Positions 45,024 through 56,820 of a stretch of DNA of 64,000 nucleotides are shown in pieces. Origin of the DNA: Toxorhynchites rutilus septentrionalis (Eukaryota > Arthropoda > Insecta > Diptera > Culicidae). The translations under genes were made by a program, and so were the position numbers. Below the pieces are notes generated by a model. The model ran no database searches. It saw nothing but the letters and a program-made list of their open reading frames with translations, and was not told the DNA's origin. Location: the NCBI RefSeq assembly GCF_029784135.1, contig NC_073746.1:93184575-93248574 (forward strand), in the 5' to 3' direction. How positions within the stretch are numbered: the stretch's first letter is position 1; each line of letters begins with the position of its first letter.

Positions 45024-45425
45024 TTGGGGGTCTCCGTCGCCACATTGGTTGCGCGTTCGCTTAGTAAGCGATCGATCGTGAGTTCAAAACTCAGGGCCCT
45101 CATTGACCATCTTTGTGTTGTTACAGAATAGCTACGTCCACGCAACAATCATCAGCGATGGAGGTCGATCCACGGTCGAAATAAGATCGATTCATCCATA
45201 CAACTGCTCTGCTCTGCCAGACACATCGGGCTACTGTTCTATAAATAACTCAACAATGATCAAACAACTGTCTCCGCTGTCCGGTGGTCCAACTGGATAA
45301 TGGAAGAACAGCAAGAACACCCTTACGCCTAAATGGCTACTGTGTGAATGTACCATATATAATGGTATAGAAGGAATACTGGCGAATGGCAACTGTGTAA
45401 TGTGCTAATTATAGATATGATAACC
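45024..45425 (+). mobile_element. tRNA-derived SINE, second family
   Basis: The head at about 45028-45104 can be folded as a tRNA: a 7-base acceptor pairing (GGGTCTC with GGGCCCT, some wobble), an anticodon stem TCGC/GCGA with loop TTAGTAA (AGT), and a T-arm TGAG-TTCAAAA-CTCA. The A box is weak. The body runs to about 45420 without a triplet tail and meets the 3' end of the LINE on the opposite strand. It could alternatively be LINE 3'-UTR read backwards. Confidence 0.5.
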
Positions 45426-45464
45426 ATGTGACATGTACACGATTAAAATTCGGCTCTGTTACAG

Positions 45465-48400
45465 CTAAAGATTTACTGTGATACGAGTCATATAGCGTAT
45501 AAATGATCTGTCCACATTCAGGGAGTGAAACCAAGGATTTCTGTTAACTCTAGGCAGTATGCTAAAACAATGTCGGCCTAATGTGTCTCCATCCCACATT
45601 TGTTGCCGTTGTGCAATAGTCATTCTAGCTATTTCCGGAAAGAACTCAGGTGATTCTATTTCTCTCTCAAACATATCACCCTCATTTGCTCCTTTTTTGG
45701 CTGAACTATCCGCGATCTCATTCCCTGTGATATGTGAATGAGACGGAACCCACAGAAATTTCAAATTGTATCCTTTGTTCATTAACTCATATACAAGTAC
45801 TCTTATTTTTAGAACTATGTGGTTTGTCTCACTATCAACTTTGATATTGCGCAAAGCCGAGAGAGAGCTGAGACTATCCGAACATATCAAGTACAAAATA
45901 TATACTCGGCTCGTGATTCCTTGTAAGTGCAATGTATTTTGTGGGGGGGGGGGGGTACTTTTGAAGCTGTAAACACGCTACATATATTGCCATCATTTCC
46001 GCGACATAAACTGAACAAGGTTGCTTCAACTGGTAACAACTTTCATCACGTAAGCTATACACTCCAAAACCCGATTGGGCATCAATCAGTGAACCATCTG
46101 TATATATAATATTTTGACGTGAGTATTCAGAGAATTTATCACCACACAGTGCTGGCAAAATCCTTGAAGTCATAAAACCAGGATTTTTTTTCATCTCTAA
46201 ATGTAGGGACAAATCAATGTTCAAGACTAACATTCTTGTGCAGTCATCTAACTCAAAGTATCTAGGGAATGCGGTTTTACTGGTAGATAGACTGAAGCAA
46301 TTCCAATAGGATGTTAAAAACTTTGATCCTGGATTAACATCGAACGAACTATCCAGTTTGTGTATTACATTTGTATCATTTACATGAGCTGTGACCAGGA
46401 ACTTACAGCTAAGCTCATTAAATCTCACATACAGTGGCAAAACCCCTGAGGCCACTTCCAGCGACATATTGTGAGTTGATCCCATGCTTCCAAGACAAAT
46501 TCTTATGCATCGGTACTGAATCCTTTCTAGCTTTAGCATATGGGTTTTCGCAGTTGACATGAAAACAAAACTACCATATTCAATGATACAAAGGACGGTA
46601 GTCTTATAGAGTGTCAGCATTGTACTGGGATGTGCTCCCCACCAAGTACCCACAATTGAAGTTAAAAAGTTTATCCTGCGACTACACTTTCGAACTATAT
46701 ATTGAACATGTATTTTCCAGGTACAGCGAGTATCAAACCAAACACCCAAATATTTATATGAATACACCCTTTCAATAGAGCCACCGCTCATACAAAAACA
46801 TATGTTCCAATGTGTATATCTCCTCGTAAATACCATGAACTCTGTTTTTATGGTCGAGAATGTCAAACCGTTATTTATAGCCCAATTGTCTAGATTGGAC
46901 AAGGAACGCTGTACCGATTGTTTTAGTAATGTTCTATCTCTATCAGCCATCCAGAGACAAGCATCATCTGCGAATTGTGTCAGTACACAATCTCTTGCGA
47001 TATAATTATCAATATCGGACACATAAACATTGTATAAGAAAGGGCTGAGCGTTGGCCCCTGAGCTAGTCCAAAATTGCTCGTTCTGTGGCACAAAGTAAA
47101 AAGTAAAAATACATAATTTTTGTTGACAGCAAGGTGAACAAAAAAGTGGTCAGTAATTGAGGCACTCCATAGTCTTGTAATTTCATACATAGTTTATCAA
47201 TTAATACGTTATCGTAGGCACCTTACACGTCTATGAACACAGCTACAAGCTCTTTCTTGAGTTCAAATGCTTTTTGAATATCAGTTGCCAAAAGAGCAAG
47301 ACAGTCTCTTGTACTCCTTCCTTGGCGAAATCCGTACTGTGTGTTGAAAAGAATGTGATTCTTCTCAGCCCATGTTTGTAACCTATTAAGCATCATCTTT
47401 TCCAGAGTCTTTCTCGAACAACTAATAAGACTTATTGGCCGATAAGACTCAATGTCTTCCGAACCCTTCCCAGGTTTCATGATTGGTACCCCTTTGTCAT
47501 CTCTCCAACAGTTGGGAATTTGATTATAACCAACAATGTTGTTGAAAATTTTAATTAAAATCTTCTTGCAGAAGCAGGGAGATTTTTTAAAAGATCGAAC
47601 TTTATGTTGTCTAATCCTGGAGCAGAAGTCGAGCAGTCCAATTGAGCAATCTCCATTTCTAAATGTGTGAACTTATCTCCAAGTGACAAATCAGAATTCG
47701 GTCGATTAGTGAAATTTGGAGCACAATTTTGAACAAAAGCCGGGCAAATCTTATCAGCGAAACCATGTAACCACTCATGACTCCATGCTTCTTTTGTAAC
47801 ATCAGGAACAACTATGTTTCGCAGTCTCCTAGCTAAAGTCCACTGTGTTTTCAAAGAAGTATTTCTATCGAAAGTGCCCACAATGTTCCTCCAATATTCC
47901 CGTTTTTTGTCTTTGAACCTTTTTTTTTTATTTGTCCTCAAGATGTTTGTAACTTAAATAGTTTTCCTTAGTACCATTTTTTCTGGCATCACATCGTTCT
48001 TTCTTCATTTTTGAGCAATCAGCATCCCACCAAAAGGTTGGCGCCCTTCTACGACTATTCATATGAAGAGGTTTTGTTTGAGATCCCATAGCTGATTCTT
48101 TGATATTTTTCAGTAAATGCTCATACTGATCCAAAAAATGCATTGACTGATCTAACTCTTTCATTCTGCCATCCATCGCAGATGAAAATGTATTCCAATT
48201 TATATTTCTACACAGGTCTATTGGCATGTCTACAAACTCAATATCTGTAGATCTATATGTAACTAAAATAGGTAGGTAATCACTATTCACTGGATCTGGA
48301 ATGGATAGCCATGAACAATTTAGTGATAGCGATGCTGAACATAATGACAGATCAATTCGTGAGCTACGAACTGGTGGTACAGCCACTCTTGTAATTTCAC

Positions 48401-48895
48401 CAGTGTTAAGCACGTTCAATTGAAACTCTTCAATTATATCATACAACAACCGTGCTCGAGAATCGTCTTCACTTTCACCCCATGCAGTACCATGGGCGTT
48501 GAAATCACCCAGAACAAACATCGGTTGCGGGATTAATGAGAGCAGTTGCCGAAATGATTGCTTGTCAATATAGCTCAATGGTGACACATACACAGATGCG
48601 ATTGAAAAGTGGAAGTTTTTAATTTTAACTCGACAAGCCACGATTTCAATAGGATGTATTACTGGAAGCGTAATACGTTGAAATTCAAAATCGGTTGATA
48701 TCCCGATTAGCACTCCACCATATCCATCAACCCTGTCTTGGCGAATGCAGTTGAATCCAGAAATAGAAAATTCTGAACTTGGTTTAAGCCACGTTTCTCC
48801 AATCGCAAACAACTTTATACCGTGTTCGCACAGAAAACTTTTTAAATTATCCAATTTCGGTGATATACAACGAGAATTTCATTGAAAAATGGTGA
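45465..48895 (-). pseudogene. LINE ORF2: endonuclease, reverse transcriptase and RNase H, multiply broken
   Basis: Endonuclease motifs: PKLDNLKSFLCEHG, FAIGETWLKPSSEF, VLGDFNAHGTAWGESEDD and NSDYLPI. RT motifs: APGLDNIKFDLLKN, SYRPISLISCSRKTLEKMM, QYGFRQGRSTRD, VAVFIDV, GLAQGPTLSPFLYN and the catalytic box QFADDACLW. RNase H motifs: IIYTDGSLIDAQSGFGVY, VYVAEMMAIYVACL, ICSDSLSSLSAL and HSHITGNEIADSSAK. Lesions: TGG to TGA near 48880, frameshift in an A/T run near 47930, frameshift near 47560, TAA after VFIDV at about 47220, frameshift near 47060, and a frameshift at the 12-base G run (45942-45953) inside RNase H. Catalytic residues of all three domains survive, so decay is mostly by frame loss. 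Confidence 0.85.
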
Positions 48896-48915
48896 AGCTA
48901 TTTATAATACGTTTT

Positions 48916-50109
48916 TCAGTGAACATCCTCAATTAGAAAAGCGAGGAGGGGCATTTTTTCAGGAGGACTGGCCTTTTTCTTCGTTTTAGGCATACTGTGA
49001 ACAATATTTTTAACACCACCTGTAACAGCATTGTCAGTACCGGCATCAGCAGCAACAGCGGTACTAGGAGGAGGACGTTTCGGAAGTTTTTGCCTTTTGG
49101 GAGGTGTCTTGTAGCTACAGTGAGCTTGAGGTTCTTCTAAATCATCGTTGTTCGTATCTTCATCAGTCAAACTACAATATAAGCTAGCATTGGTGAAGTC
49201 TGGTGTAGTTGATAATGATTTGACAATTTGCGCATAAGACAAATTCGATTTGTTGATGATTTCTTTTCTCAAGCTTATCGTCTTGGTCTTGTACTGTGGA
49301 CATGATCTAGTTTCAGCATGAACACCCTTGCAAGCAAAACAAGTGTCTTTTGTCACAAATTGTTTCATCATGAGTTCCTCCACATCTGCCACACTTAGCC
49401 TTGTTATTACACAGTTTCTTGGTGTGGTTGAACTTTTTGCACCTTTCACAACCATAACCTTTGGGGTGAAAATTCGAACCGGGATAAGCACATGGTCAAT
49501 TTCGAGATACGCAGGAAGTATGGTCCCTTGAAAGGTAATCTTAACGGAGCGAGATGGAACATATTGTTTAGGTGAGTTTGGAATACTTTCAACTAGCCTT
49601 TGACATTCGAGAACGCGCACAGATTTGAGTCTGCCATCTTTGAATTTACCGCTTCCTTGATTAACCACGTGTTCGAACTCGATCTCGGCTTCATCCACCA
49701 CTCCATCAATTTCAACGTCGGAGCAGGGGATATATATTCTGTACAACTTGCACAGTAACTCATTTTCAACAGATTTATTTGCCTCGCTGAGATCAGAAAA
49801 GATAATCCTCAGCTTACCGTAGTTCGCTTTTTCAATCGATTTCACATTCTTGAAGCACCTGTAAAGTTCCGCAGATACTAACAATACATTAATTGGTTTT
49901 TCAACTTGTCGAACAAAAACAACGTAGGTAGCCTTTGCCGTATCAGGATACACGCGGAGCCGTTTAGACTGTGAATATTTTGGGACATTAGCAATGGGAT
50001 CATTTGAGACCGAGTTAACAAAAGGAGAATCGGGAATCGACGGGACATTGTCAAGAACCTCCTTCTCGACTGGCAGGGTTTCGCCAGAACCTCCGCTTTC
50101 GGGGTCCAT
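48916..50109 (-). CDS. LINE ORF1 (Gag-like), open but with scrambled zinc-knuckle region
   Basis: A 397-codon frame starts at the ATG 50107-50109 (MDPESGGSGETLPVEKE). An RNA-binding-like region includes RVYPDTAKATYVVFVRQ and SVKITFQGTILPAYLEIDHV, matching the other I-type ORF1 in the window. At the zinc-knuckle position the open frame reads an unrelated peptide (about 49465-49330), while the frame two bases over reads CERCKKFNHTKKLC and CGRCGGTHDETIC. The open frame then rejoins the family sequence at CFACKGVHAETRSC. Two opposite indels have therefore replaced the first two knuckles while keeping the frame open. A basic Pro-rich tail ends at 48916. RNA binding is probably impaired. Confidence 0.8.
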   Translation of the reverse strand: MDPESGGSGETLPVEKEVLDNVPSIPDSPFVNSVSNDPIANVPKYSQSKRLRVYPDTAKATYVVFVRQVEKPINVLLVSAELYRCFKNVKSIEKANYGKLRIIFSDLSEANKSVENELLCKLYRIYIPCSDVEIDGVVDEAEIEFEHVVNQGSGKFKDGRLKSVRVLECQRLVESIPNSPKQYVPSRSVKITFQGTILPAYLEIDHVLIPVRIFTPKVMVVKGAKSSTTPRNCVITRLSVADVEELMMKQFVTKDTCFACKGVHAETRSCPQYKTKTISLRKEIINKSNLSYAQIVKSLSTTPDFTNASLYCSLTDEDTNNDDLEEPQAHCSYKTPPKRQKLPKRPPPSTAVAADAGTDNAVTGGVKNIVHSMPKTKKKASPPEKMPLLAFLIEDVH

Positions 50110-50200
50110 AATAGCGAAGGATTCCTTATTATTTCTTTTGAATTATAACTTTTACCAAGCAATGAGCCGAACTATAAAAGAATGACAACAAAATGATACT

Positions 50201-51125
50201 TAGCTCTGGGACTGAAACACAATAGAACACAATAGAATAAACTCGAACTGAACTGTTGACCGATTATAATACTCGACTACACTGGGCAACGGTTGAGCTG
50301 CGAATGTGATATTCAATGTTAGCGTTTATTATATTTAATAAAAATTTTACTGTAAAAAATACAAATATCATAATAATATTGCAAGTGGTTTGTACGGTGC
50401 TTGGTATCAGGTTGTCTCGTTTCAAATACTCAGGGTTTAACAGCAAAACATATGTTTTCTATATAAATCTATAAATTGCCCCGCTGTTGTGTGACCAACC
50501 CCTCTATGCATGAAAAAGAATATTCATGAATATTCTATAAAAATAATTTTAAAATCGCTTTCCATTAACATTTAAAACTAATACATACAATAAATCTTTG
50601 TTTTACATTAGAATCAATTTTTGATTATTAACCATTTCTAGAGCAAATTTTATAACGCGCAAAAAGTTGATGATTTTTGGAAAAATCGGCATCATTTTCG
50701 TATTTTTTAACCTACAGAACATGATCTATTTTTTACAGCATCGAATTATTGTTTTCTCAAAGAAAATTTATTAGAACACATTCATGAATTTATAAAAAGT
50801 GCTGAGCACACGATTTTTGAACTTTTTTTTTGGAATCTACTTAAATTTTCAAAATATTTCGACGATTGTTCATACCAGCAAGTACATTTTTGGTGTAATA
50901 CAACTTTGTTATGTATGTTTTTACAATCAATCTAAAAGGGGCTGTCACACAAATGAACACAAATTTGGGGATTGGGATAACTAAACCTGCTTTCCAAGCG
51001 TCCGGAAAGCAGAATAAATGTGAGTGTCCTGATTTGTTGAAAATCTCATACCCACAAACTCATGACAACAAAAACACAACCCGTACATTTCAAGAATATT
51101 TCTAGTCCTAGATATCTATTTGTAA
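50201..51125. other. AT-rich DNA, nothing recognised
   Basis: The first 100 bases may be LINE 5' leader. The rest is AT-rich with no motif-bearing ORF. Confidence 0.3.
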
Positions 51126-53421
51126 CTAGCTGACCCGGCAAACTTGGTCTGCCCAAAATTTGTTTTTGTTATCAATACCTTCAAACATTCACGTTTTCAT
51201 AATAAGCGCAAGTTCATGAGTCCATTCGCAGAACTCCTCATTAATAGATCCTCTAATCGACCCCGTTGAATTTACTTTTTACTAAAAAATTCCTAGTACT
51301 TCTACCAAAACTTATCATTATAATATCAGATAATTTTCCGACACAATTCTCGTTCAAGATTTTTCAACCATTTGCAAATGACATGTTTCTCCGTTACATG
51401 GAATAAATGTTTGATACAGAAAATATGATAGAATAAAGACAGACCCCTCTCCTCTTCTCCACCTAGAGAGGGGGCAGGAGTGTCTATTCACCATAGAAAC
51501 GTTTCGTGCCCCCTAAAATCTTCACATGCCAAATTTGGCTCCATTCGCTTGATTAGTTTTCGAGTTATGCAGAAATTTGTTTTCCATTTGTATGACAGCC
51601 CACCCTAAGAGAGACGGAAGGAGTGTCTATTCGCCTTAGAATCGTTTTGTGTCCCTTAAAACCTTCGCATGCCAAATTTGGTATTTTCTTGATTAGTTTT
51701 CGAGTCATGCAGAAATTTGTCTTTCATTTGAGTATCTAACTACCGTGAAAACATTTATTGCGACCTTAAACTTGGTTTCGTTTGCTTGATTAATTCTCGA
51801 GTAATGCAGAAATTTGAGTTTCATTTGTGTGGCAGTCCCCCCTAAGAGAGGGAGAAGGGGAGGAGTCTAATCACCATAGAATCATTTATTGTACCCTAAG
51901 GCCTCCAGATGCCTAATTTGGTTGCATTTGCTTGATTAATTCTCGAGTAATGTTGAAATTTGTGTTTCATTTGTATGGCAGCCACCCCTTAGAGATGGGG
52001 GAGGGATCTCAAACTATCATGAAAACCTTCCCCGGCCCCACATACCCCCCGGTTCTACATACGAATTTTCATGTTGATCGGTTCAGTAGTTTCCGAGTCC
52101 ATGAGAATCAGACAGACAGACAGAAATCCATTTATATATATAGGGTTGGGGAAAAAGAAATGTCGTATTTCTGATCGAAATTTGACGCTTTATTTAACAC
52201 TAGCTGACCCGGCAAACTTCGTCCCGCCCAAAATTTGTTTTTTTGTTATCAATACCTTCAAAAATTCATGTTTTCTTACTATGAGCATGTTCATGGGTCC
52301 AATCGCAGAACTGCTCATTGATTGATTTTCTATTCGATCCCGTTGAATTTAGCTTTTACTATAAAATTCCTAGTATTTCTAACAAAACTCATTATTATCA
52401 TATCAGATTATTTTCAGACACAATTCTCGTTCAAGATTTTTTAACCACTTGCAAATAACATGTTTCTCCGTTACATAGAATAAACGTTTTATACAGAAAA
52501 AAAAGATAGAATAAAGACAGCCCCAAATCGGACAATTCCTTCCTCGAGTTCTACTCTTATCAACACATCCGGCGATCCTTGTTTTTGGTATAGATATAAG
52601 AAGATATAGCAGTGCGTTTCATCACATTAAAACCCATTTCCAGTTTCGAACAAAGATCAATTTCGGTAGCGCAAACATCAGATGGACTAACAGCACTCGT
52701 CACTATGTAATTGTAGAATATATGGTAATATGTGTAATGTTTTTATGGGACCCCCTCTCCATTCCAGAGGAGGGAGGGGTGCAATACCATCATAGAAACA
52801 TTTCTCATACCCAAAAACACTCACATCCCAAATTGTGCTTGATTAGTTCTCGAGTTATGCAGAAGTTTGAGTTTCGTTTGTACCCCCCCCCCCTTAGAGA
52901 GGGGGGAGGGAGTGTATTCACCATAGAAACGTTTTCGAGTAATGGAGAAATTTGTGTTTCATTTGTATGAAAGCCCACCCTTAGAGAGCCGTAGGAGTGT
53001 CTAACTATCATAGAAATATTTATTGCATCCTAAAACCTCTACATGCCAAATTTGGTTTCGTTTGCTTGATAAATTCTCGAGTAATTCAGAAATTTGTGTT
53101 TCATTTTTATGGCGGCCCCCCCTTAGAGAAGAGGGAGGAGTATCTAACTACAATAGAATCATTTATTGTACCCTAAAACCTCCATATGCCAAAATGCCAA
53201 ATTTGGTTCAATTTGCTTGATTAATTCTCGAGTGATGCAGAAATTTGTGTTTCATTTGTATGGCAGCCCCCTCCTTAGAGAGGGGGTTGGAAAGTCTAAC
53301 TACCATAGAAACATTTATTGCACCCTAAAACCTCAATATGCCTAATTTGGTTTCATTTGCTTGATTAGTTCCCGAGTAATATAGAAATTTGTGTTTAATT
53401 TGTATGGCAGCCCCTCCTTAG

Positions 53422-54773
53422 TTGTCATACCGATTCCAAAAAATCCGAAATCGACCAAACCAGAAGACCGTAGACCAGTTAATATATTACCAATGTACGA
53501 AAAAATCCTAGAAATCGTTGTCAAAGATCAACTTCTGGAACATATAACGGAAAATGAAATACTGGTAGATGAACAGTCTGGATTTAGGAAAAACCACTCT
53601 TGTGAAACGGCTCTTAATTTGTTGCTTCTAAAATGGAAACAGGCTATAGAGGAGAAGAAAGTTATTTTGACGGTATTTATTGATTTGAAAAGGGCCTTCG
53701 AGACAGTAGACCGGTGTAAATTGATAAAACTACTTTCCAGTTATGATGTAACTGGACCTGTATTGACGTGATTTGAAAGCTACTTAAGCGGGCGAACACA
53801 AATCACTATTTATAGGGACAGTAAATCATCGGCGGGATCAGTGAATCTGGGTGTGCCTCAAGCAAGTGTTCTGGGGCCGTTACTTTTCTTGCTTTATATC
53901 AATGACATCAAACAGGTGTTAAATGACAGCGACGTGAATTTGTTCGCTGACGACACAGCGATATTTGTTGTGGCAGATACATTGCAAGACTGTTACAGAA
54001 AAATGAATCTTGAACTACAAAACTTAGATGACTGGTTAAAATGGAAAAAATTGAAATTAAATATAAGTAAAACGAAATACATGGTAGTGTCGACACGCAG
54101 TCTTGATAGTGGCAATCTAAGTATAAGTATAGATGGGCAACCCGTAGAAAGAGTATCATCAATCAAATATCTTAGCGTTATTCTAGACGAAACGCTGCTT
54201 TTTGAAGAGAACATTAATTATACTATAAAGAAGGCAGCTCAAAAATATGGAGTGCTTTGTAGAATAAATCGTTTCTTGACTTTTGAAAGCAAAATAACGA
54301 TCTACAAAGCGCTGATCGCTCCACATTTTGATTATTGTGCATCTGTACTATTTCTTGCAAATAAGAGACAGATGCAAAGAATGCAAATGTTGCAAAACAA
54401 GGCTATGCGCCTGATATTGAGATGTGATCGACGAACTCCGCGGAGATTCATGCTAGAATGCCTACAATGGATGTCAGTCAGTCAGCGTATTAAATATTGC
54501 ACGCTCACGTTTATATACAAAATGACTAATAATATGACGCCGAATTACCTACGAAACACTATAATGTATGGAAGAGACATGCATCGATATAATACAAGAC
54601 AAGCAAGCGACCTCAGAACCATGAACTTCCGAATGTCGTGTACCCAAAATTAATTTTTTATAAGGGATATCGACTGTATAATACCTTACCCAATGAGGCA
54701 AAGACAGCAACAAGCCTTCGAATGTTTCGTAGTATTTGTAAAGAGTTTTTGAAGCATGATTTAAATTTTTGAC
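53422..54773 (+). pseudogene. L2/CR1-type reverse transcriptase
   Basis: The frame opens with VIPIPKNPKSTKPEDRRPVN and ILPMYEKILE, the RT finger region. Then come SGFRKNHSCETALNLLLLKW, VFIDLKRAFETVD, a TGA in place of the usual tryptophan at 53769-53771 (before FESYLSGRTQ), NLGVPQASVLGPLLFLLYIN (consensus GVPQGS has become GVPQAS) and the catalytic box LFADDTAIF. The thumb includes LDDWLKWKKLKLNISKTKYM and IAPHFDYCASVLF. A single-base frameshift near 54650 precedes the natural end (YKGYRLYNTLPNEAKTATSL) and a stop at about 54771-54773. Only one nonsense and one frameshift separate it from an open RT, so it is relatively young. Confidence 0.85.
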
Positions 54774-54837
54774 CTGGTGTGTAATCAATGATGACGAAGC
54801 TATAACGGATTAATTTTTTTTTGTGCTTTTGTCTTTT

Positions 54838-56616
54838 TTATCATTAGACTATGATGATGGTGGTATTTTATTTGTTTGTACTCGTTTTTAATTTATTTAT
54901 TTTTTTTATACATTTCGAGTAGTCTACAACAGTTTGAGCATCGTGCACGTGAAACGGCATAGAGAAGCTTAACATTGAGCATTGGCTAAAAAAATGGTTC
55001 TGTTTTTAAGAAAATCATATTCTAAGGGATTGAAAGTGGAAATTGCGAACAAGCTAGGGATAGTTCAACCGGAATTCTTGTATTTTTTTCTTTTTTACAG
55101 ATGATTGACGAGATCTTTCTGTGTTGTGGCAGATCTCATTGCAGATTCAGATTGAAGCGATTATACCCCAGTTTGAATGAAGGGCCTGAAGTATCGGCTG
55201 GAATTAGGCTTAGGTTTGCTCAGCTGTCTGGTCTCGAAAACGATTAACAGATCGTTGTCGGGTATCCAGTAAAGCGGGATTTCCTTTGTAAATTCAAAGC
55301 TGGTATGGATATAGGTATTAGGTTCGATTCCTGATCGGTCAAGGGTCTTCCCGGATTGGAAATTCTCTTGACATGCCTTGGAATATCTAGCGTTCATATA
55401 ATGCCTTTACTTGCTCTTTCGAGTGACAATCTATGTATATGCTCTTAACTAATATACTGGTTTTGTTTGTATTATAAAAGAAATCCATATATATATATAT
55501 ATAGTTATCAAAGAAAATTCGTCCAGCTCAAATCGTTGTAGGAAAATAAAGTGGGACCGTCATCATTATTACATAATGAATAGAGTACTGTTTTTGGTGT
55601 AGGTGCATGTGTGTGTGTTTTTTTTTATCTTTAGACTATGATGATGATGGTATGTTGTTTTTATTTTTTTTTCTTCAATTTTAAAAAATTTTAGTTATTA
55701 GATTAGTTTAAAAATAATTGTGAAGTCTACAAGAGTTTGAGCATCGCGCGCGTGAACCGGCATAGTAAAATTTGAAATTGAACATTGGCAAAAGTGATTT
55801 TTTTCTTTGTTTTTGTTTTGTTTAATAAGATCGATCCATTCCAAAGGGATTGAAAGTGGAAACTGAAAAGAAGCTAGGGATAGCTCAACCGGAATACTTG
55901 TAAATTTATCCTTTTGACAGATGATTGACGATATCTTTCTGTGTTGTGGCAGATCTCATTGCAGATTCAGATTGACGCGATTATACCCCAGGTTGAATGA
56001 AGGGCCTGAAGTATCGGCTGGAATTAGGCTTAGGTTTGCACAGCTGTCTGGCCTCGAAAACGATTAACAGATCGTTGTCGGGTATCCAGTAAAGCGGGAT
56101 TTCCTTTGTAAATTCAAGGCTGGTACTGACATAGGTATTAGGTTCAATTCCTGATCGGTCAAGGGTCTTCCCGGGTTGGAAATTCTCTTGACATGCCTTG
56201 GGAGAGTTACTGAGCCTGAAGTGTCGGCTAGAATTAGGCTCGGGGTTGCTCAGCTGTCTGGACTCGAAAGCGATCGCATTAGTAGATCGTTCTCGGGAAT
56301 CTAGTAAAGCGGGAAATCCCTTGTAAATTCATGGCTAATGCTGATATAGGCATTGGGTTCGATTCCCGATCGGTCAAGTGTCTTCCCGGATTGGAAATTC
56401 TCTTGACATGCCATGGAATATTTAGCGTTTAGATAATGCCCTTACTTGTTCTTTTGATAAACAATCTATGCCAGTGGTACAACCGGACCGTTTTTTGTTT
56501 TTAACTAGCTTACTGGTTGATTTGATATTACAAAGAAACTCCTCCATATAATTATCCACAAGATAACTCGTCCAGCTCAAACCTATGTAGGGGAAAGAGG
56601 TGGGACCATCATCATT
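54838..56616 (+). repeat. Tandemly repeated 3' region of the L2/CR1-type LINE
   Basis: The block starting TAGACTATGATGATG occurs at 54845 and 55632, a period of 787 bp. Inside the second unit, a segment from CCTGAAGTATCGGCT is repeated after 210 bp (about 56003 and 56213), giving a third partial unit. Each contains GGTTCGATTCCTGATCGGTC or a close variant (about 55321, 56143, 56358), identical or nearly identical to a tRNA B box. Both main units end in GGGACC(A/G)TCATCATTA. Confidence 0.75.
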
Positions 56617-56820
56617 AAAAAAAAAAGAGAGGGGGGAGGGATCTCAAACTATCACGAAAACCTTCCCCGGCCCCAAAAACCCCTTCATACCAATTTTCAT
56701 GTTGATCGGTTCAGTAGTTTCCGAGTCCATAAGAATCAGACAGACAGACAGACAGTCAGACAGACAGACAGACAGACAGAAATCCATTTTAATATATATA
56801 GATACTTAAAATTATCCAAT

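Larger units (their letters stand above)
45430..50200 (-). mobile_element. I-clade non-LTR retrotransposon, nearly full length, inactivated
   Basis: The minus strand carries ORF1 (50109-48916) and ORF2 with endonuclease, reverse transcriptase and RNase H (48895-45465), the complete I-type gene order. At least six lesions disable ORF2, and ORF1 carries two compensating indels. The 5' boundary beyond the ORF1 start is uncertain, perhaps to about 50290. The 3' end meets a SINE-like sequence near 45430. Confidence 0.85.
53422..56626 (+). mobile_element. L2/CR1-type non-LTR retrotransposon, 5'-truncated
   Basis: The LINE begins abruptly within RT at 53422 and ends in an A run (56617-56626). It splits a CCTTAG/AGAGGGGGG junction of Helitron repeat B. 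It contains a broken RT ORF (to 54773) and an unusually long 3' region of 1.85 kb made of tandem copies. The 5' endonuclease is missing. Confidence 0.8.
52200..56802 (-). mobile_element. Helitron-like repeat B inside the mariner, split by a LINE
   Basis: It begins CTAGCTGACCCGGCAAAC at 52200 after A (52199) and ends ATATATATAGA at 56802 before T (56803), so it sits precisely between A and T of the mariner, as Helitrons do. Own sequence is 52200-53421 and about 56627-56802. Modules of roughly 110-130 bp repeat at 52725-53418. A CAGA tandem run lies near 56739-56779. Same family as repeat A. No coding capacity. Confidence 0.65.

Noticed and set aside
51455..53418. Protein-coding ORFs across the modules of the Helitron-like repeats
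   Set aside because: The frames are by-products of tandem modules; units differ by non-triplet indels and no protein family is recognisable.
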